Assembly (NCBI RefSeq): GCF_030815855.1
Contig: NZ_JAUSXG010000001.1
Coordinates: forward strand, 2,108,001 to 2,172,000
Origin: Variovorax paradoxus
Lineage (GTDB): Bacteria; Pseudomonadota; Gammaproteobacteria; Burkholderiales; Burkholderiaceae_C
DNA: 64,000 bases
Reading direction: 5' to 3'
Within the stretch, counting starts at the first letter, position 1, and every line of letters begins with the position of its first letter. The notes below the pieces were generated by a model. It ran no database searches. It had not been told where the DNA came from and saw only the letters and a program-made list of their open reading frames with translations. Positions 9,678 to 19,210 of this stretch are shown one piece after another. Both the position numbers and the translations under genes were made by a program.

Positions 9678-11000
9678 CTAAATAACGCCGTCGAACATCA
9701 TCACGTCGACTTCGTCGCCTGCGGCCACATTGCCCTGATCGTGGTGCAGCACCACGAGCCCGTTGGCCTCGACCATCGAACTCAGTACGCCCGAGCCCTG
9801 GTTGCCGGCAATGCGAACCTCGGGCAGCGCGCCCGACACGGCCTTGACGAAACCACGCTGGTACTCGGTGCGACCGGGCTTCTTGCGGATGGCACTCACG
9901 CTGCGCGCGCGCAGCAAAGGCGGCGGCGCGGCCGCGATGTCGTGGCAGCCCATCATGCGCAGCAACGCAGGTCGCACGAAGGCAAGAAAAGTCACCATCA
10001 CGGCCACCGGGTTGCCGGGCAGGCCGAACAACACCGCGGCGCCGGGCTGCGATGAAGAAGTCCCATTGCGCGGAATCAGCCCGACCGCCAACGGCCGGCC
10101 CGGACGCATGGCCACCCGCCAGAAGGCCATGTCGCCGAGCTGCTGCATCACGGCGCGTGTGTGGTCCGCGGCGCCGACGCTCACGCCGCCGCTGGTGATG
10201 ATGGCGTCCACCTCGCTCGCGGCACGCTGCAGCGTTGCGGCGAGCGTGGCCGGGTCATCGCGCACCAGCCCGAGATCGATCACCTCGCAACCCAGCCGGG
10301 TGAGAAGGCCGAACACCGTGTAGCGGTTGCTGTCGTACACGGCGCCTTCACGCGGCGGTTCGCCGAGGCTCAGGATCTCGTCGCCGGTCGAAAAGTAGGC
10401 CACGCGCAGTCGCCGCAGCGCGCGCACCGAGGGCAGCCCCAGGCTTGCGACCATGCCAAGCGCAGCGGGCGACAGGCGCTCGCCGCGACGCAAGGCCGGC
10501 TGGCCCTGCATCAGGTCTTCGCCGGCAAAGCGGCGGTTGTCGCCGCGCCGAAGCACCTTGGCGGGAAAGCTCACGCGATCGCCGTCGACCTTGCAGAACT
10601 CCTGCGGAATGACGGTGTCGAGCCCATCGGGCATCACCGCGCCGGTCATGATGCGAACCGCGTCGCCTGCCGCCAGTGCGCCGCGCCAGGCCGTGCCGGC
10701 CAATGCCGTGCCGACCATGCGCAGCGCGATGGATGCGTCGATGGGCGCATCGTCCCGCAGGACGCTGCCGTCGAACGCGAAGCCGTCCATTGCGGAGTTG
10801 TCGTGCGGCGGCACGCTCACGGGCGAGATGATGTCTTCGGCCAGCACGCGGCCCAGTGCTTCGCGCACAGCGACCTCTTCGCGCTCCGAAACGACGGCCG
10901 GCCGCACGAGCTGCGTCAGAAAAGCCTGGACGCCGTCGACGCTCAGCGCTTGGGGGTCATAGCCCGCAAGGGCGGCGGCAATGTCGGCGATGCGGCTCAT
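9678..11000 (-). CDS. moeA: Molybdopterin molybdenumtransferase MoeA
   Basis: Inserts molybdate into adenylylated molybdopterin in the last step of cofactor synthesis. The 440-residue length is standard. Visible motifs are [13 protein letters not shown] (as [13 protein letters not shown]), [15 protein letters not shown], the MoCF domain [13 protein letters not shown] and the [14 protein letters not shown] block. Its start overlaps the mobA stop (ATGA). It is the last gene of moaA-mobA-moeA and converges with rnhA, 30 bases away. Confidence 0.97.
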   Translation of the reverse strand: MSRIADIAAALAGYDPQALSVDGVQAFLTQLVRPAVVSEREEVAVREALGRVLAEDIISPVSVPPHDNSAMDGFAFDGSVLRDDAPIDASIALRMVGTALAGTAWRGALAAGDAVRIMTGAVMPDGLDTVIPQEFCKVDGDRVSFPAKVLRRGDNRRFAGEDLMQGQPALRRGERLSPAALGMVASLGLPSVRALRRLRVAYFSTGDEILSLGEPPREGAVYDSNRYTVFGLLTRLGCEVIDLGLVRDDPATLAATLQRAASEVDAIITSGGVSVGAADHTRAVMQQLGDMAFWRVAMRPGRPLAVGLIPRNGTSSSQPGAAVLFGLPGNPVAVMVTFLAFVRPALLRMMGCHDIAAAPPPLLRARSVSAIRKKPGRTEYQRGFVKAVSGALPEVRIAGNQGSGVLSSMVEANGLVVLHHDQGNVAAGDEVDVMMFDGVI

Positions 11001-11644
11001 CGGTTTTCAAGGGCGTGCAGTTCGGCCAGCGTGTTGGCGTTGAAAAAAGCGTCGGGCGGGTCGCCGGGCCGGTCGAAAGGCACGAGCACCGTACGGTGCT
11101 GTGCGGTCCAGGCGTCGATCTTGCGGCCGCCGGACTGGGTGAATTTCACCAGGCTTTCGAGCAGCGCGGTGTGCAGCAGGCAGAACACCGGCTGCGGGCG
11201 CAGCACCGGCGCCGCGCCGGGTTCGGCGGCTGTTTCGGGTGCGCTGACCATGGCGATTTCAGCGTTGTCGGCGACGAGCGCTTCGGCCATCCGGCTTGCG
11301 AGATCGAGCGGAAACAGCGGCGTGTCGCATGGCACGGTGAGGAGATAGGGCGTTTCGCAGCGTTCGAGGCCGGTCAGAAAGCCCGCGAGCGGACCCGCAT
11401 AGTCGGCCAGGCTGTCGGGCCAGACCGGCACGCCGAAGGACTCATAGGCGGCGAGGTTGCGGTTGGCGTTGATCATCACCTCGCCGACCTGCATGCCCAG
11501 GCGCAGCACGGCGTGCATCGCGAGCGGCGAGCCGTTGAAGTTCTGCAGGCCCTTGTCGACGCCGCCCATGCGCGAGCCGCGGCCGCCGGCCAGCAGCAGA
11601 CCGGTGATCTCGCTGGGGGAAATGGATTCTTGTGTGGGGCTCAT
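10997..11644 (-). CDS. mobA: Molybdenum cofactor guanylyltransferase
   Basis: Attaches GMP to molybdopterin to form the bis-MGD cofactor. The 215-residue product starts its nucleotide-binding fold with [17 protein letters not shown], the family signature, and carries [13 protein letters not shown] for metal and nucleotide binding. It overlaps moaA upstream and moeA downstream, each by ATGA, so the three are translationally coupled. Confidence 0.95.
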   Translation of the reverse strand: MSPTQESISPSEITGLLLAGGRGSRMGGVDKGLQNFNGSPLAMHAVLRLGMQVGEVMINANRNLAAYESFGVPVWPDSLADYAGPLAGFLTGLERCETPYLLTVPCDTPLFPLDLASRMAEALVADNAEIAMVSAPETAAEPGAAPVLRPQPVFCLLHTALLESLVKFTQSGGRKIDAWTAQHRTVLVPFDRPGDPPDAFFNANTLAELHALENR

Positions 11645-12792
11645 CCGCCGATATAGCTCATCTCGACGCGTCGTGGCGCCTTGTTGTTGGCGTCGTCCTC
11701 GGCGCTTTCAGGGCCGCGAAGCGCGCGCAGTTCGGAATAGCGGTCGGCGCGGCCTTGCCAGATATGGCCGATGGCGGAGCCGATGTCTTCATCCGTGGCC
11801 GTGCCGCGCAGCAGGGGCCGCAGGTCGTGGCCCGCGCTGGCAAAAAGGCAGAGGTAGAGCTTGCCTTCGGTCGACAGGCGCGCGCGGCTGCAGTCGTGGC
11901 AGAAAGCCTGCGTCACGCTGCTGATCACGCCGACTTCGCCGCCGCCGTCGGCATAGGCCCAGCGCTGGGCGGTTTCGCCGGGCGCGCTGGGCTCGAGCGG
12001 CACCAGCGGAAACTCGGCGCCGATGCGCGCGATGACCTCCGCCGAAGGCAGCACCTCGTCCATGCGCCAGCCGTTGGTGGCGCCCACGTCCATGTATTCG
12101 ATGAAGCGCAGCACCACCTTGCCGCCGTGGTTGTCGCGAAAGTAGCGCGCCATCGGCAGGATTTCCTGTTCGTTGGTGCCGCGCTTGACCACCATGTTGA
12201 CCTTGATCGGCCCGAGGCCGGCCGCCAGGGCCGCATCGATGCCGGCCAGCACGTCGGCCACCGGAAAATCGACATCGTTCATGTGGCGGAACACTGCGTC
12301 GTCCAGGCTGTCGAGGCTCACGGTCACGCGCTGGAGGCCGGCGGCGGCCAGCGCCGCCGCCTTGCGCTGGAGCAGCGAACCGTTGGTGGTGAGCGTGAGC
12401 GCGAGCGGTTCGCCGCCGGGGGTGCGCAGTTCGGACAGTTGCTCGATCAGCCGCTCGATGTTCTTGCGCAGCAGTGGCTCGCCGCCGGTCAGGCGGATCT
12501 TGCGCACGCCGTGGGCCGCGAACAGGCGCGCGAGCCGCGTCATTTCCTCGAAGCTCAGCAGCGCGCTGTGCGGCAGGTATTGGTAGTCCTTGTCGAACAC
12601 GTCCTTCGGCATGCAGTAGCTGCAGCGGAAGTTGCAGCGGTCGGTCACGCTGATGCGCAGGTCGGTCAGCGGACGGCCGAGGCGGTCGATCAACTGCCCC
12701 GTGGCGGGCACGGCGATCTCCGGCACCGAAACGGGCGGGCGTGCGCGCCCGATTTCGGTGAGCGGAATGACGGTGGTGCTTTTGCTGTTCAT
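11641..12792 (-). CDS. moaA: GTP 3',8-cyclase MoaA
   Basis: Radical SAM enzyme that starts molybdopterin synthesis from GTP. The 383-residue product has the radical SAM cluster motif CNFRCSYC, the [13 protein letters not shown]-binding region, the C-terminal cluster cysteines ([11 protein letters not shown] and LYLCLFA), and ends YIGG, the C-terminal double glycine required in MoaA. An N-terminal extension of about 40 residues precedes the domain, so a later start is possible. It heads moaA-mobA-moeA. Confidence 0.97.
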   Translation of the reverse strand: MNSKSTTVIPLTEIGRARPPVSVPEIAVPATGQLIDRLGRPLTDLRISVTDRCNFRCSYCMPKDVFDKDYQYLPHSALLSFEEMTRLARLFAAHGVRKIRLTGGEPLLRKNIERLIEQLSELRTPGGEPLALTLTTNGSLLQRKAAALAAAGLQRVTVSLDSLDDAVFRHMNDVDFPVADVLAGIDAALAAGLGPIKVNMVVKRGTNEQEILPMARYFRDNHGGKVVLRFIEYMDVGATNGWRMDEVLPSAEVIARIGAEFPLVPLEPSAPGETAQRWAYADGGGEVGVISSVTQAFCHDCSRARLSTEGKLYLCLFASAGHDLRPLLRGTATDEDIGSAIGHIWQGRADRYSELRALRGPESAEDDANNKAPRRVEMSYIGG

Positions 12793-12880
12793 GGGGCAGC
12801 AGCCAATTTACTCCATCGCGCATGCACCGGCCCGGAAAAGGCTACTCCCGAGAGCTGCGCATCGCCCTGGTGGTCAGCGG

Positions 12881-13642
<762 letters not shown>

Positions 13643-13704
13643 GGGGTGTCTCCTCGAAAAGTTCAGCGGGCCAGTGTATCGGGCTGTAGTGGCCGGGGCT
13701 GCCG

Positions 13705-15138
13705 TCAACCGTGCTTGATGGCGACGGTCTTGAGCGTGGTGAAGCCGTAGAGCGCTTCAAAGCCCTTTTCGCGCCCGTAGCCCGACGACTTGACGCCGCC
13801 GAACGGCAGTTCCACGCCGCCGCCGGCGCCGTAGTTGTTGATGAACACCTGGCCGCTGCGCACCCGCTTGGCCATGCGGAACTGGCGCGAGCCGTCGGCT
13901 GTCCACACACCGGCAACCAGGCCGAACTGCGTGGCGTTGGCGAGCGCCACCGCTTCGTCTTCGTCGGCGAACTGCATGGCGGCAAGCACCGGGCCGAACA
14001 CTTCTTCCTGCGCAAGGCGATGGCCGGCCGGCACATCGCGCAGCAGGGTGGGGGCCTGGTAGAAGCCGGTTTCGGGCGCTTCATCGACCACGACACCGTG
14101 GGCCACCATCGGGATGCCCGCCACTTGGGCGTCGCTCAAGAAGTCCCACACGCGCTGCTGCTGGGTCTGGCGGATCAGCGGGCCGACGTCGAGGTCCATG
14201 GCCGCGGGGCCGACGCGCAGCGCCTCGAAGGCGTGGCCGAGGCGTTCGAGCAGCGGCTCGTAGATGCCGCGCTGGATCAGCACGCGCGAGCCGGCCGAGC
14301 AGGTCTGGCCGGCGTTCTGCACGATGGCGTTGATGATCACCGGAATGGCCGCGTCGAGGTCGGCGTCGGCAAAGATGATCTGCGGGCTCTTGCCGCCGAG
14401 CTCGAGCGTGACCGGGCAGTGCCGCTCGGCCGCGACTTGCTGAATGAGCGTGCCGATCTTCGGGCTGCCGGTAAAGCTGATGTGGTCGATGCCTTCGTGC
14501 CGCGCAAGCGCGTCGCCCACCTCATGGCCGTAGCCCGTGACGATATTGAGCGCACCGGCCGGAAAGCCGACCTCGGCCGCGAGTTGTGCCACGCGAATCA
14601 GCGAGAGGCAGGCGTCTTCGGCCGGTTTCACCACGCACACATTGCCGGCCGCCAGCGCGCCGCCCACGCTGCGCCCGAAGATCTGCATCGGGTAGTTCCA
14701 CGGAATGACGTGGCCCGTGACGCCGTGCGGCTCGCGCCAGGTGAAGACGCTGTAGCCGTCCTGGTAGGGAATGGTCTCGCCGTGCAGCTTGTCGCAGGCG
14801 CCGGCATAGAACTCGAAATAGCGCACCAGCGCCACCGCGTCGGCACGGGCCTGCTTCACGGGCTTGCCGCAGTCGCGCTGCTCGATGAGCGCGAGTTCGT
14901 CGACATGCTCGGCAATCTTCTGCGAGAGCTTGTAGAGCAGGCGGCCGCGGTCGGCCGCGCTCACCTTGTGCCAGACGCCTTCGAAGCAATCGCGCGCCGC
15001 CCGCACGGCGGAGTCGATGTCGGCGGCGTTGCTGCGCTGGATTTCGTCGAAGGGCTGTCCGTCGGACGGGTCGAGCACCTGCAGGGTGCGGCCGGAGGAG
15101 GACGGAACGTCGGCGTTGGCAATGAAGTTGAGTTGCAT
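13705..15138 (-). CDS. NAD(P)-dependent aldehyde dehydrogenase
   Basis: Aldehyde dehydrogenase superfamily enzyme of 477 residues. It shows the Asn in HVIPWNYP, the catalytic Glu in VTLELGGKSPQII, the nucleophile Cys in QNAGQTCSAGSRV, and the C-terminal NNYGAGGGVELPFGGVKSSGYGREKG. The last block resembles betaine/gamma-aminobutyraldehyde dehydrogenases, but substrate cannot be fixed. It is upstream of, and co-oriented with, the SDR gene. Confidence 0.95.
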   Translation of the reverse strand: MQLNFIANADVPSSSGRTLQVLDPSDGQPFDEIQRSNAADIDSAVRAARDCFEGVWHKVSAADRGRLLYKLSQKIAEHVDELALIEQRDCGKPVKQARADAVALVRYFEFYAGACDKLHGETIPYQDGYSVFTWREPHGVTGHVIPWNYPMQIFGRSVGGALAAGNVCVVKPAEDACLSLIRVAQLAAEVGFPAGALNIVTGYGHEVGDALARHEGIDHISFTGSPKIGTLIQQVAAERHCPVTLELGGKSPQIIFADADLDAAIPVIINAIVQNAGQTCSAGSRVLIQRGIYEPLLERLGHAFEALRVGPAAMDLDVGPLIRQTQQQRVWDFLSDAQVAGIPMVAHGVVVDEAPETGFYQAPTLLRDVPAGHRLAQEEVFGPVLAAMQFADEDEAVALANATQFGLVAGVWTADGSRQFRMAKRVRSGQVFINNYGAGGGVELPFGGVKSSGYGREKGFEALYGFTTLKTVAIKHG

Positions 15139-15186
15139 GGGGCAGGATTTTGCGCGAAGCCGGCCAAACCCGCCGGCGCTTCCTCC

Positions 15187-15741
15187 CTATCGGGGCGACG
15201 CTGGCCGCGGCAGCGCCCGCACCGCATTGAGCATCCGCTCCACGTGCTTGTCCGGGTTCAGGTTCTGGTAGTAGTAGGCGACCTTGCCGTTTGGCGCAAT
15301 CACATAGGAGAGGCGGTTGGCGAAGTCCGGCCGCGTCTGCATCAGGGCGTCGAAACCGTTGATCACGGTCTTCGATTCGTCCGAGGCGACGGGAAAGCGG
15401 CTCTGGCACGACTTGACCGAAAACTTCGACAGGGTGTCGATGTCGTCGGCCGACACGCCAATGACGGTGGCGCCCAGCGCCGCGAACTGGTCGACGGCTT
15501 CGGCGAAGGCATGGGCTTCGATGGAACAGTCGCTGGAGTCGGCCGCCGGAAAGAAGTACAACACCACCGGACCCTTGGCCAGGGCGTCGGCCAGCGAATA
15601 GCGGAAGGTCTTGCCGCCCAGCGCGGCATTGGCGGTGAATTGAGGGGCCGGGTCGCCGATGTCCAGGGCGGCCCAGGCGGGGAGCGCGATGGCGGCTGCG
15701 ACCGACACCAGTGCAATGCGTGAGAGGATCGGTCGTGCCAT
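15187..15741 (-). CDS. Exported peroxiredoxin (thioredoxin-fold)
   Basis: A 184-residue peroxiredoxin with an N-terminal signal peptide ending ALPAWA-A. The fold starts LDIGDPAPQFTANAALG. The peroxidatic Cys is C72 in SSDCSIEAHAF, where most Prx/BCP proteins have TPGCT. A likely resolving Cys is C112 in KSCQSRFPVASD, as in PrxQ types with distant cysteines. It reduces peroxides in the periplasm if active. It is the only real part of a much longer antisense frame. Divergent from the lipid operon, 150 bases away. Confidence 0.85.
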   Translation of the reverse strand: MARPILSRIALVSVAAAIALPAWAALDIGDPAPQFTANAALGGKTFRYSLADALAKGPVVLYFFPAADSSDCSIEAHAFAEAVDQFAALGATVIGVSADDIDTLSKFSVKSCQSRFPVASDESKTVINGFDALMQTRPDFANRLSYVIAPNGKVAYYYQNLNPDKHVERMLNAVRALPRPASPR

Positions 15742-15891
15742 GGTGTAACTCCGAGCAGATGTGAAGCGAATTCTAGGATGGGCGGGCATTTCAGGAGGGC
15801 TGGAATGAAACCGGCAGGCGCCGGCCGGCGTATCCATGGCAGCAGCCAAGAAAAACCAAAGAAAACCAGAAAAGAACACCGATCCATCATC

Positions 15892-17466
15892 ATGAATGCC
15901 TGGTCTCGACTTCTTCGAATTTGCCTTGTGGGCGCGATGATCGCGTCGCTGGGAGCCTGCGGCTCGCTGCCGGCGGCGCGCGAGCGGGCGGCGGTGACTG
16001 CAGATGCGGTCGACCCCTCCACCAAGCTCGCGAAGATCGCAGCGGCCTCGACGCCGCCCGGCGAGCATTCGGGCTTTCGGCTGATGCCGCTCGGCGTGTA
16101 TTCGCTGGACGCGCGCGTGCAGCTCGCGCAGCGCGCCCAGCGGTCGCTGGTGGTGCAGTACTACCAATTCGAGAACGATGCCACGGGCCGGCTGCTGATG
16201 CGCTCGCTGCGCGAGGCAGCGGCGCGCGGGGTGCAGGTGCGGTTGCTGGTGGACGATCTCTACACCGCGCGGAGCCAGCAACTGCTGCTGGCGCTTGCGC
16301 AAACGCCCAATGTCGAGGTGCGGCTGTTCAACCCGTTCTGTTGCGGGCGCAACGGTTTTCTGTCGCGCTTCGCGGCGTCGCCCCACGAAATCGGGCGGCT
16401 CAACCACCGCATGCACAACAAGCTCTTCATTGCCGACGGGGTGATGGCCGTGGTGGGCGGGCGAAATATCGCCGATGAGTATTTCGTGTTGAGCGAGGCG
16501 CAGAACTTCATCGACATGGACGCGCTGGTGGTGGGCAAGGTGCTGCCGCAGCTGGAATCGATCTTCGATGCCTACTGGAACAGCGAACAGGTCTGGCCCA
16601 TTGCCGACATCGTGCGCGGGGAGGGCGGCCGCATGCCCACCACCGCAGACTTCGATGCCTGGATCGGCATGGCGGCGGCGCCGCCGAAGATCGTGCTCCC
16701 GCCTTCCGACATCCTGGGCTACGGCCCGATCGCGGAAGAGCTCGACGGCGGCCGCATGGGGCTTTTGTGGGGCGAGGCCCGCGCCATTGCCGATCCGCCC
16801 ACCAAGCCGACCACCATGACGGAGGACGAGGCCATTGCCACCAGCGTGACGATGCAGGTCTGGACGCTGCTGATGGAGGCCAAGGTCGAGGTCGACCTGA
16901 CCTCGCCCTACCTGGTGCCCGGCGAGCGCGGCATGGCCGCGTTCGAAGACTTGGCAAAACGCAAGGTCAAGCTCACGCTGCTCACCAATTCGCTGGCCGC
17001 CAACGACGAGCCGCTGGTGCACACCGGTTATGCGCGCTACCGCGAACGGCTGCTGAAAGGCGGCGCCGACCTGTACGAACTGAGCCCGCAGCGCACCACC
17101 GCGGGTGAGCGCTTCGGCATGTTCGGCAAATCGCTGGGGCGGCTGCATTCCAAGACCGCGGCCATCGACAAGACGCGCATCTTCATCGGCTCGATGAACC
17201 TCGACCCGCGCTCGGCGAGCCAGAACACCGAGATGGGACTGGTGGTCGACAGCCCGCAGCTGGCGCGCGAGATGCTGCGGGTCATCAACATCAGCAAGCT
17301 GCAGAACTCGTACCGGCTGCGGCTCGCCAAGGACACGGGCACGCTGCAGTGGCTCACGAACGATGGAGAAAAGGAAGTCATCCTGACTTCGGAGCCGGAG
17401 TCGAGCTTCTTCCAGCGGCTTCACAACATGATCATTGCGCCTCTCATTCCCGAAATGCTGCTGTAG
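15892..17466 (+). CDS. Phospholipase D family lipoprotein (cardiolipin synthase C-like)
   Basis: A 524-residue protein with two HKD motifs: HNKLFIADGVMAVVGG and HSKTAAIDKTRIFIGS, each followed by the family's N and S residues. This is the phospholipase D/cardiolipin synthase fold. The N-terminus is a lipoprotein signal (LGAC, Cys23). ClsC of E. coli makes cardiolipin from phosphatidylglycerol and phosphatidylethanolamine; the same reaction is plausible. ATG at 15892 is chosen since it puts the lipobox at the N-terminus. It is the first gene of a tight operon; the fatty acid hydroxylase starts 9 bases on. Confidence 0.9.
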   Translation: MNAWSRLLRICLVGAMIASLGACGSLPAARERAAVTADAVDPSTKLAKIAAASTPPGEHSGFRLMPLGVYSLDARVQLAQRAQRSLVVQYYQFENDATGRLLMRSLREAAARGVQVRLLVDDLYTARSQQLLLALAQTPNVEVRLFNPFCCGRNGFLSRFAASPHEIGRLNHRMHNKLFIADGVMAVVGGRNIADEYFVLSEAQNFIDMDALVVGKVLPQLESIFDAYWNSEQVWPIADIVRGEGGRMPTTADFDAWIGMAAAPPKIVLPPSDILGYGPIAEELDGGRMGLLWGEARAIADPPTKPTTMTEDEAIATSVTMQVWTLLMEAKVEVDLTSPYLVPGERGMAAFEDLAKRKVKLTLLTNSLAANDEPLVHTGYARYRERLLKGGADLYELSPQRTTAGERFGMFGKSLGRLHSKTAAIDKTRIFIGSMNLDPRSASQNTEMGLVVDSPQLAREMLRVINISKLQNSYRLRLAKDTGTLQWLTNDGEKEVILTSEPESSFFQRLHNMIIAPLIPEMLL

Positions 17467-17475
17467 CCTCGGGGG

Positions 17476-18264
17476 ATGGCGCAAACTTTTACATCTTTGT
17501 CCGCCCTCCAGGTGATGTTGTGGGGGCTGGCGTTTTTCGGTTCCATCTACCTGGGGTTCGGCGCTCTCAATTGGCTTCTGACCCGGCGCGTGCTGCCGGC
17601 ACTCGGGATCGGCCGGGTGCTCGATCCGCGTCCGCTGCAGCCGGGGCAACTGCGCCGTGAACTGACGCAATCGGGCGTTTCGGTGCTCGTGTTCGGGCTC
17701 GGTATGGTGTTCCCTTGGGGTTTGCTTCAGCTGGGGTGGGCGCGGCTCGACGCGGATGCCGGCTGGCGCCAGATCGCGGTCGAAATCGTGGCGCTCGCGG
17801 TCTGGAACGACGTGCACTTCTGGCTCAACCATCGCGCGCTGCACACGCGATGGTTGCGGCGCTTTCACGGGCCGCATCACCGCTCTGTCGTGACCACGCC
17901 CTGGGCCACCTACAGCTTTCACCCGATCGAAGCAGCGATGCTCGGCAACGTGATCTTGCTGCCGATGCTGCTGCACGACTTCAGTTTCTGGTCGCTCGCG
18001 GCGGTGCCGCTGTTCAGCATTTTCTTCAACAGCGTCGGCCATTCGAACTACGACTTCTTTCCCGGCGCTTCGTACAGCCACTGGTTTGCCGCCAGCCGTC
18101 GGCACCATTTGCACCATGCCTGCCACAGCGGCAACTACGGCTTCCAGTTCACTTTCATGGACCGGTTGTTCGGCACGCGCATAGCGGCAGACGCGGCCGA
18201 GCCGCAATTCCAGGCCTTCCGCGAAAAGCAGCAGCGACAGCAGCAGCATGGCACGCCGGCCTGA
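17476..18264 (+). CDS. Sterol desaturase/fatty acid hydroxylase family protein
   Basis: Membrane-bound diiron enzyme of 262 residues. The histidine clusters are HFWLNHRALH, FHGPHHRSV and HHLHHACHSGNYGF, the expected set for this family, placed between several hydrophobic segments. Members hydroxylate or desaturate lipids. The stop overlaps the next gene by 17 bases. The neighbours (phospholipase D, desaturase, ketoacyl synthase) point to a membrane lipid or fatty-acid-derived product. Substrate unknown. Confidence 0.9.
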   Translation: MAQTFTSLSALQVMLWGLAFFGSIYLGFGALNWLLTRRVLPALGIGRVLDPRPLQPGQLRRELTQSGVSVLVFGLGMVFPWGLLQLGWARLDADAGWRQIAVEIVALAVWNDVHFWLNHRALHTRWLRRFHGPHHRSVVTTPWATYSFHPIEAAMLGNVILLPMLLHDFSFWSLAAVPLFSIFFNSVGHSNYDFFPGASYSHWFAASRRHHLHHACHSGNYGFQFTFMDRLFGTRIAADAAEPQFQAFREKQQRQQQHGTPA

Positions 18265-19207
18265 CGCGCCGCGCCTGCCGACACGGCTGCGCCATTGGCG
18301 CGATTGGCAGAGCCTCGCCTATCTGGCCGCGCTTCCGGCGCTGGCGGCCTGGCAGTGGATGCATGGGTTCGACGTGCGGCTCTATGCGCCGATGCTGTTT
18401 CTCACGCTCGGCGTGGGCGTGATCCACCACAACCACGTGCACCTGCGCATGTGGCGCGGCCGGCGCATGAACCGGGTCACCGATTTCTGGATCACGCTGC
18501 TGCAGGGACACCCGACCTTCGTCTTCTGGCCCGCGCACGTGGCCAATCACCACCGCCACCGGCATGGGCCCCGGGATGTGGCGCGCACCTACCGCTTCGG
18601 CGGCGACACCAACCATCTGCGGGGCTACCTGCTGCATCCGTTCCAGGCCATATGGGTGCTCGTGCCGGTGTTCTTCGGTTGGCTCGGGCGGCTTCGCAGG
18701 CACCGGCCTGGGCCTTGGCGCTATTGCATGGCGCAGTACGCGCTGTGGCTCGGCAGCTGGAGCGCGCTGCTGCTGATCGACTGGCGCAAGGCGCTGCTGT
18801 TCGTCATCGTGCCGCAACTGCACGGGCTGCACTGGCTGCTCGCAACCAACTACCTGCAACACGCGCATGCCGACGGACGCAGGCAAGCGCCGGATGTGGA
18901 GGCGCGGCGCGATACCGCGGGTACCCGCCTGAACTACGCGCGCAATTTCGAAGGGCTGGTGAACCCTTTGCTGTTCAACATCGGCCTGCACACCGCACAT
19001 CACGAGAACCCGCATGCCCATTGGTCCGAACTCACGCAATTGCACCGCACGCAATACCGCGCGCAGGTCGATCCCGCACTCAACGAGGGCGGGCTGCTGC
19101 CCTACATGGTTCGCGTGTTCGTGCTCGGAGCGCTGTGGCCGCGCTTTCGCAGCCGTTCGCTGATGTCACTTATGCCTTGTGTGCCGCCCGAATCTCCAAC
19201 CCACTGA
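18248..19207 (+). CDS. Fatty acid desaturase
   Basis: Membrane diiron desaturase of 319 residues. It has the three histidine boxes HHNHVH, HVANHHRHRH and HTAHHENPHAHW with hydrophobic spans around residues 20-60, 125-150 and 170-195. Overlaps the hydroxylase gene by 17 bases and ends 3 bases before the ketosynthase gene, so it is surely co-expressed. Acyl chain length and double-bond position are not predictable. Confidence 0.9.
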   Translation: MARRPDAPRLPTRLRHWRDWQSLAYLAALPALAAWQWMHGFDVRLYAPMLFLTLGVGVIHHNHVHLRMWRGRRMNRVTDFWITLLQGHPTFVFWPAHVANHHRHRHGPRDVARTYRFGGDTNHLRGYLLHPFQAIWVLVPVFFGWLGRLRRHRPGPWRYCMAQYALWLGSWSALLLIDWRKALLFVIVPQLHGLHWLLATNYLQHAHADGRRQAPDVEARRDTAGTRLNYARNFEGLVNPLLFNIGLHTAHHENPHAHWSELTQLHRTQYRAQVDPALNEGGLLPYMVRVFVLGALWPRFRSRSLMSLMPCVPPESPTH

Positions 19208-19210
19208 ACC

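Noticed and set aside
15187..18249. A 1020-codon open frame on the minus strand
   Set aside because: Only its last 184 codons (the peroxiredoxin) have protein character. The rest lies opposite the phospholipase and hydroxylase genes and is a high-GC shadow.
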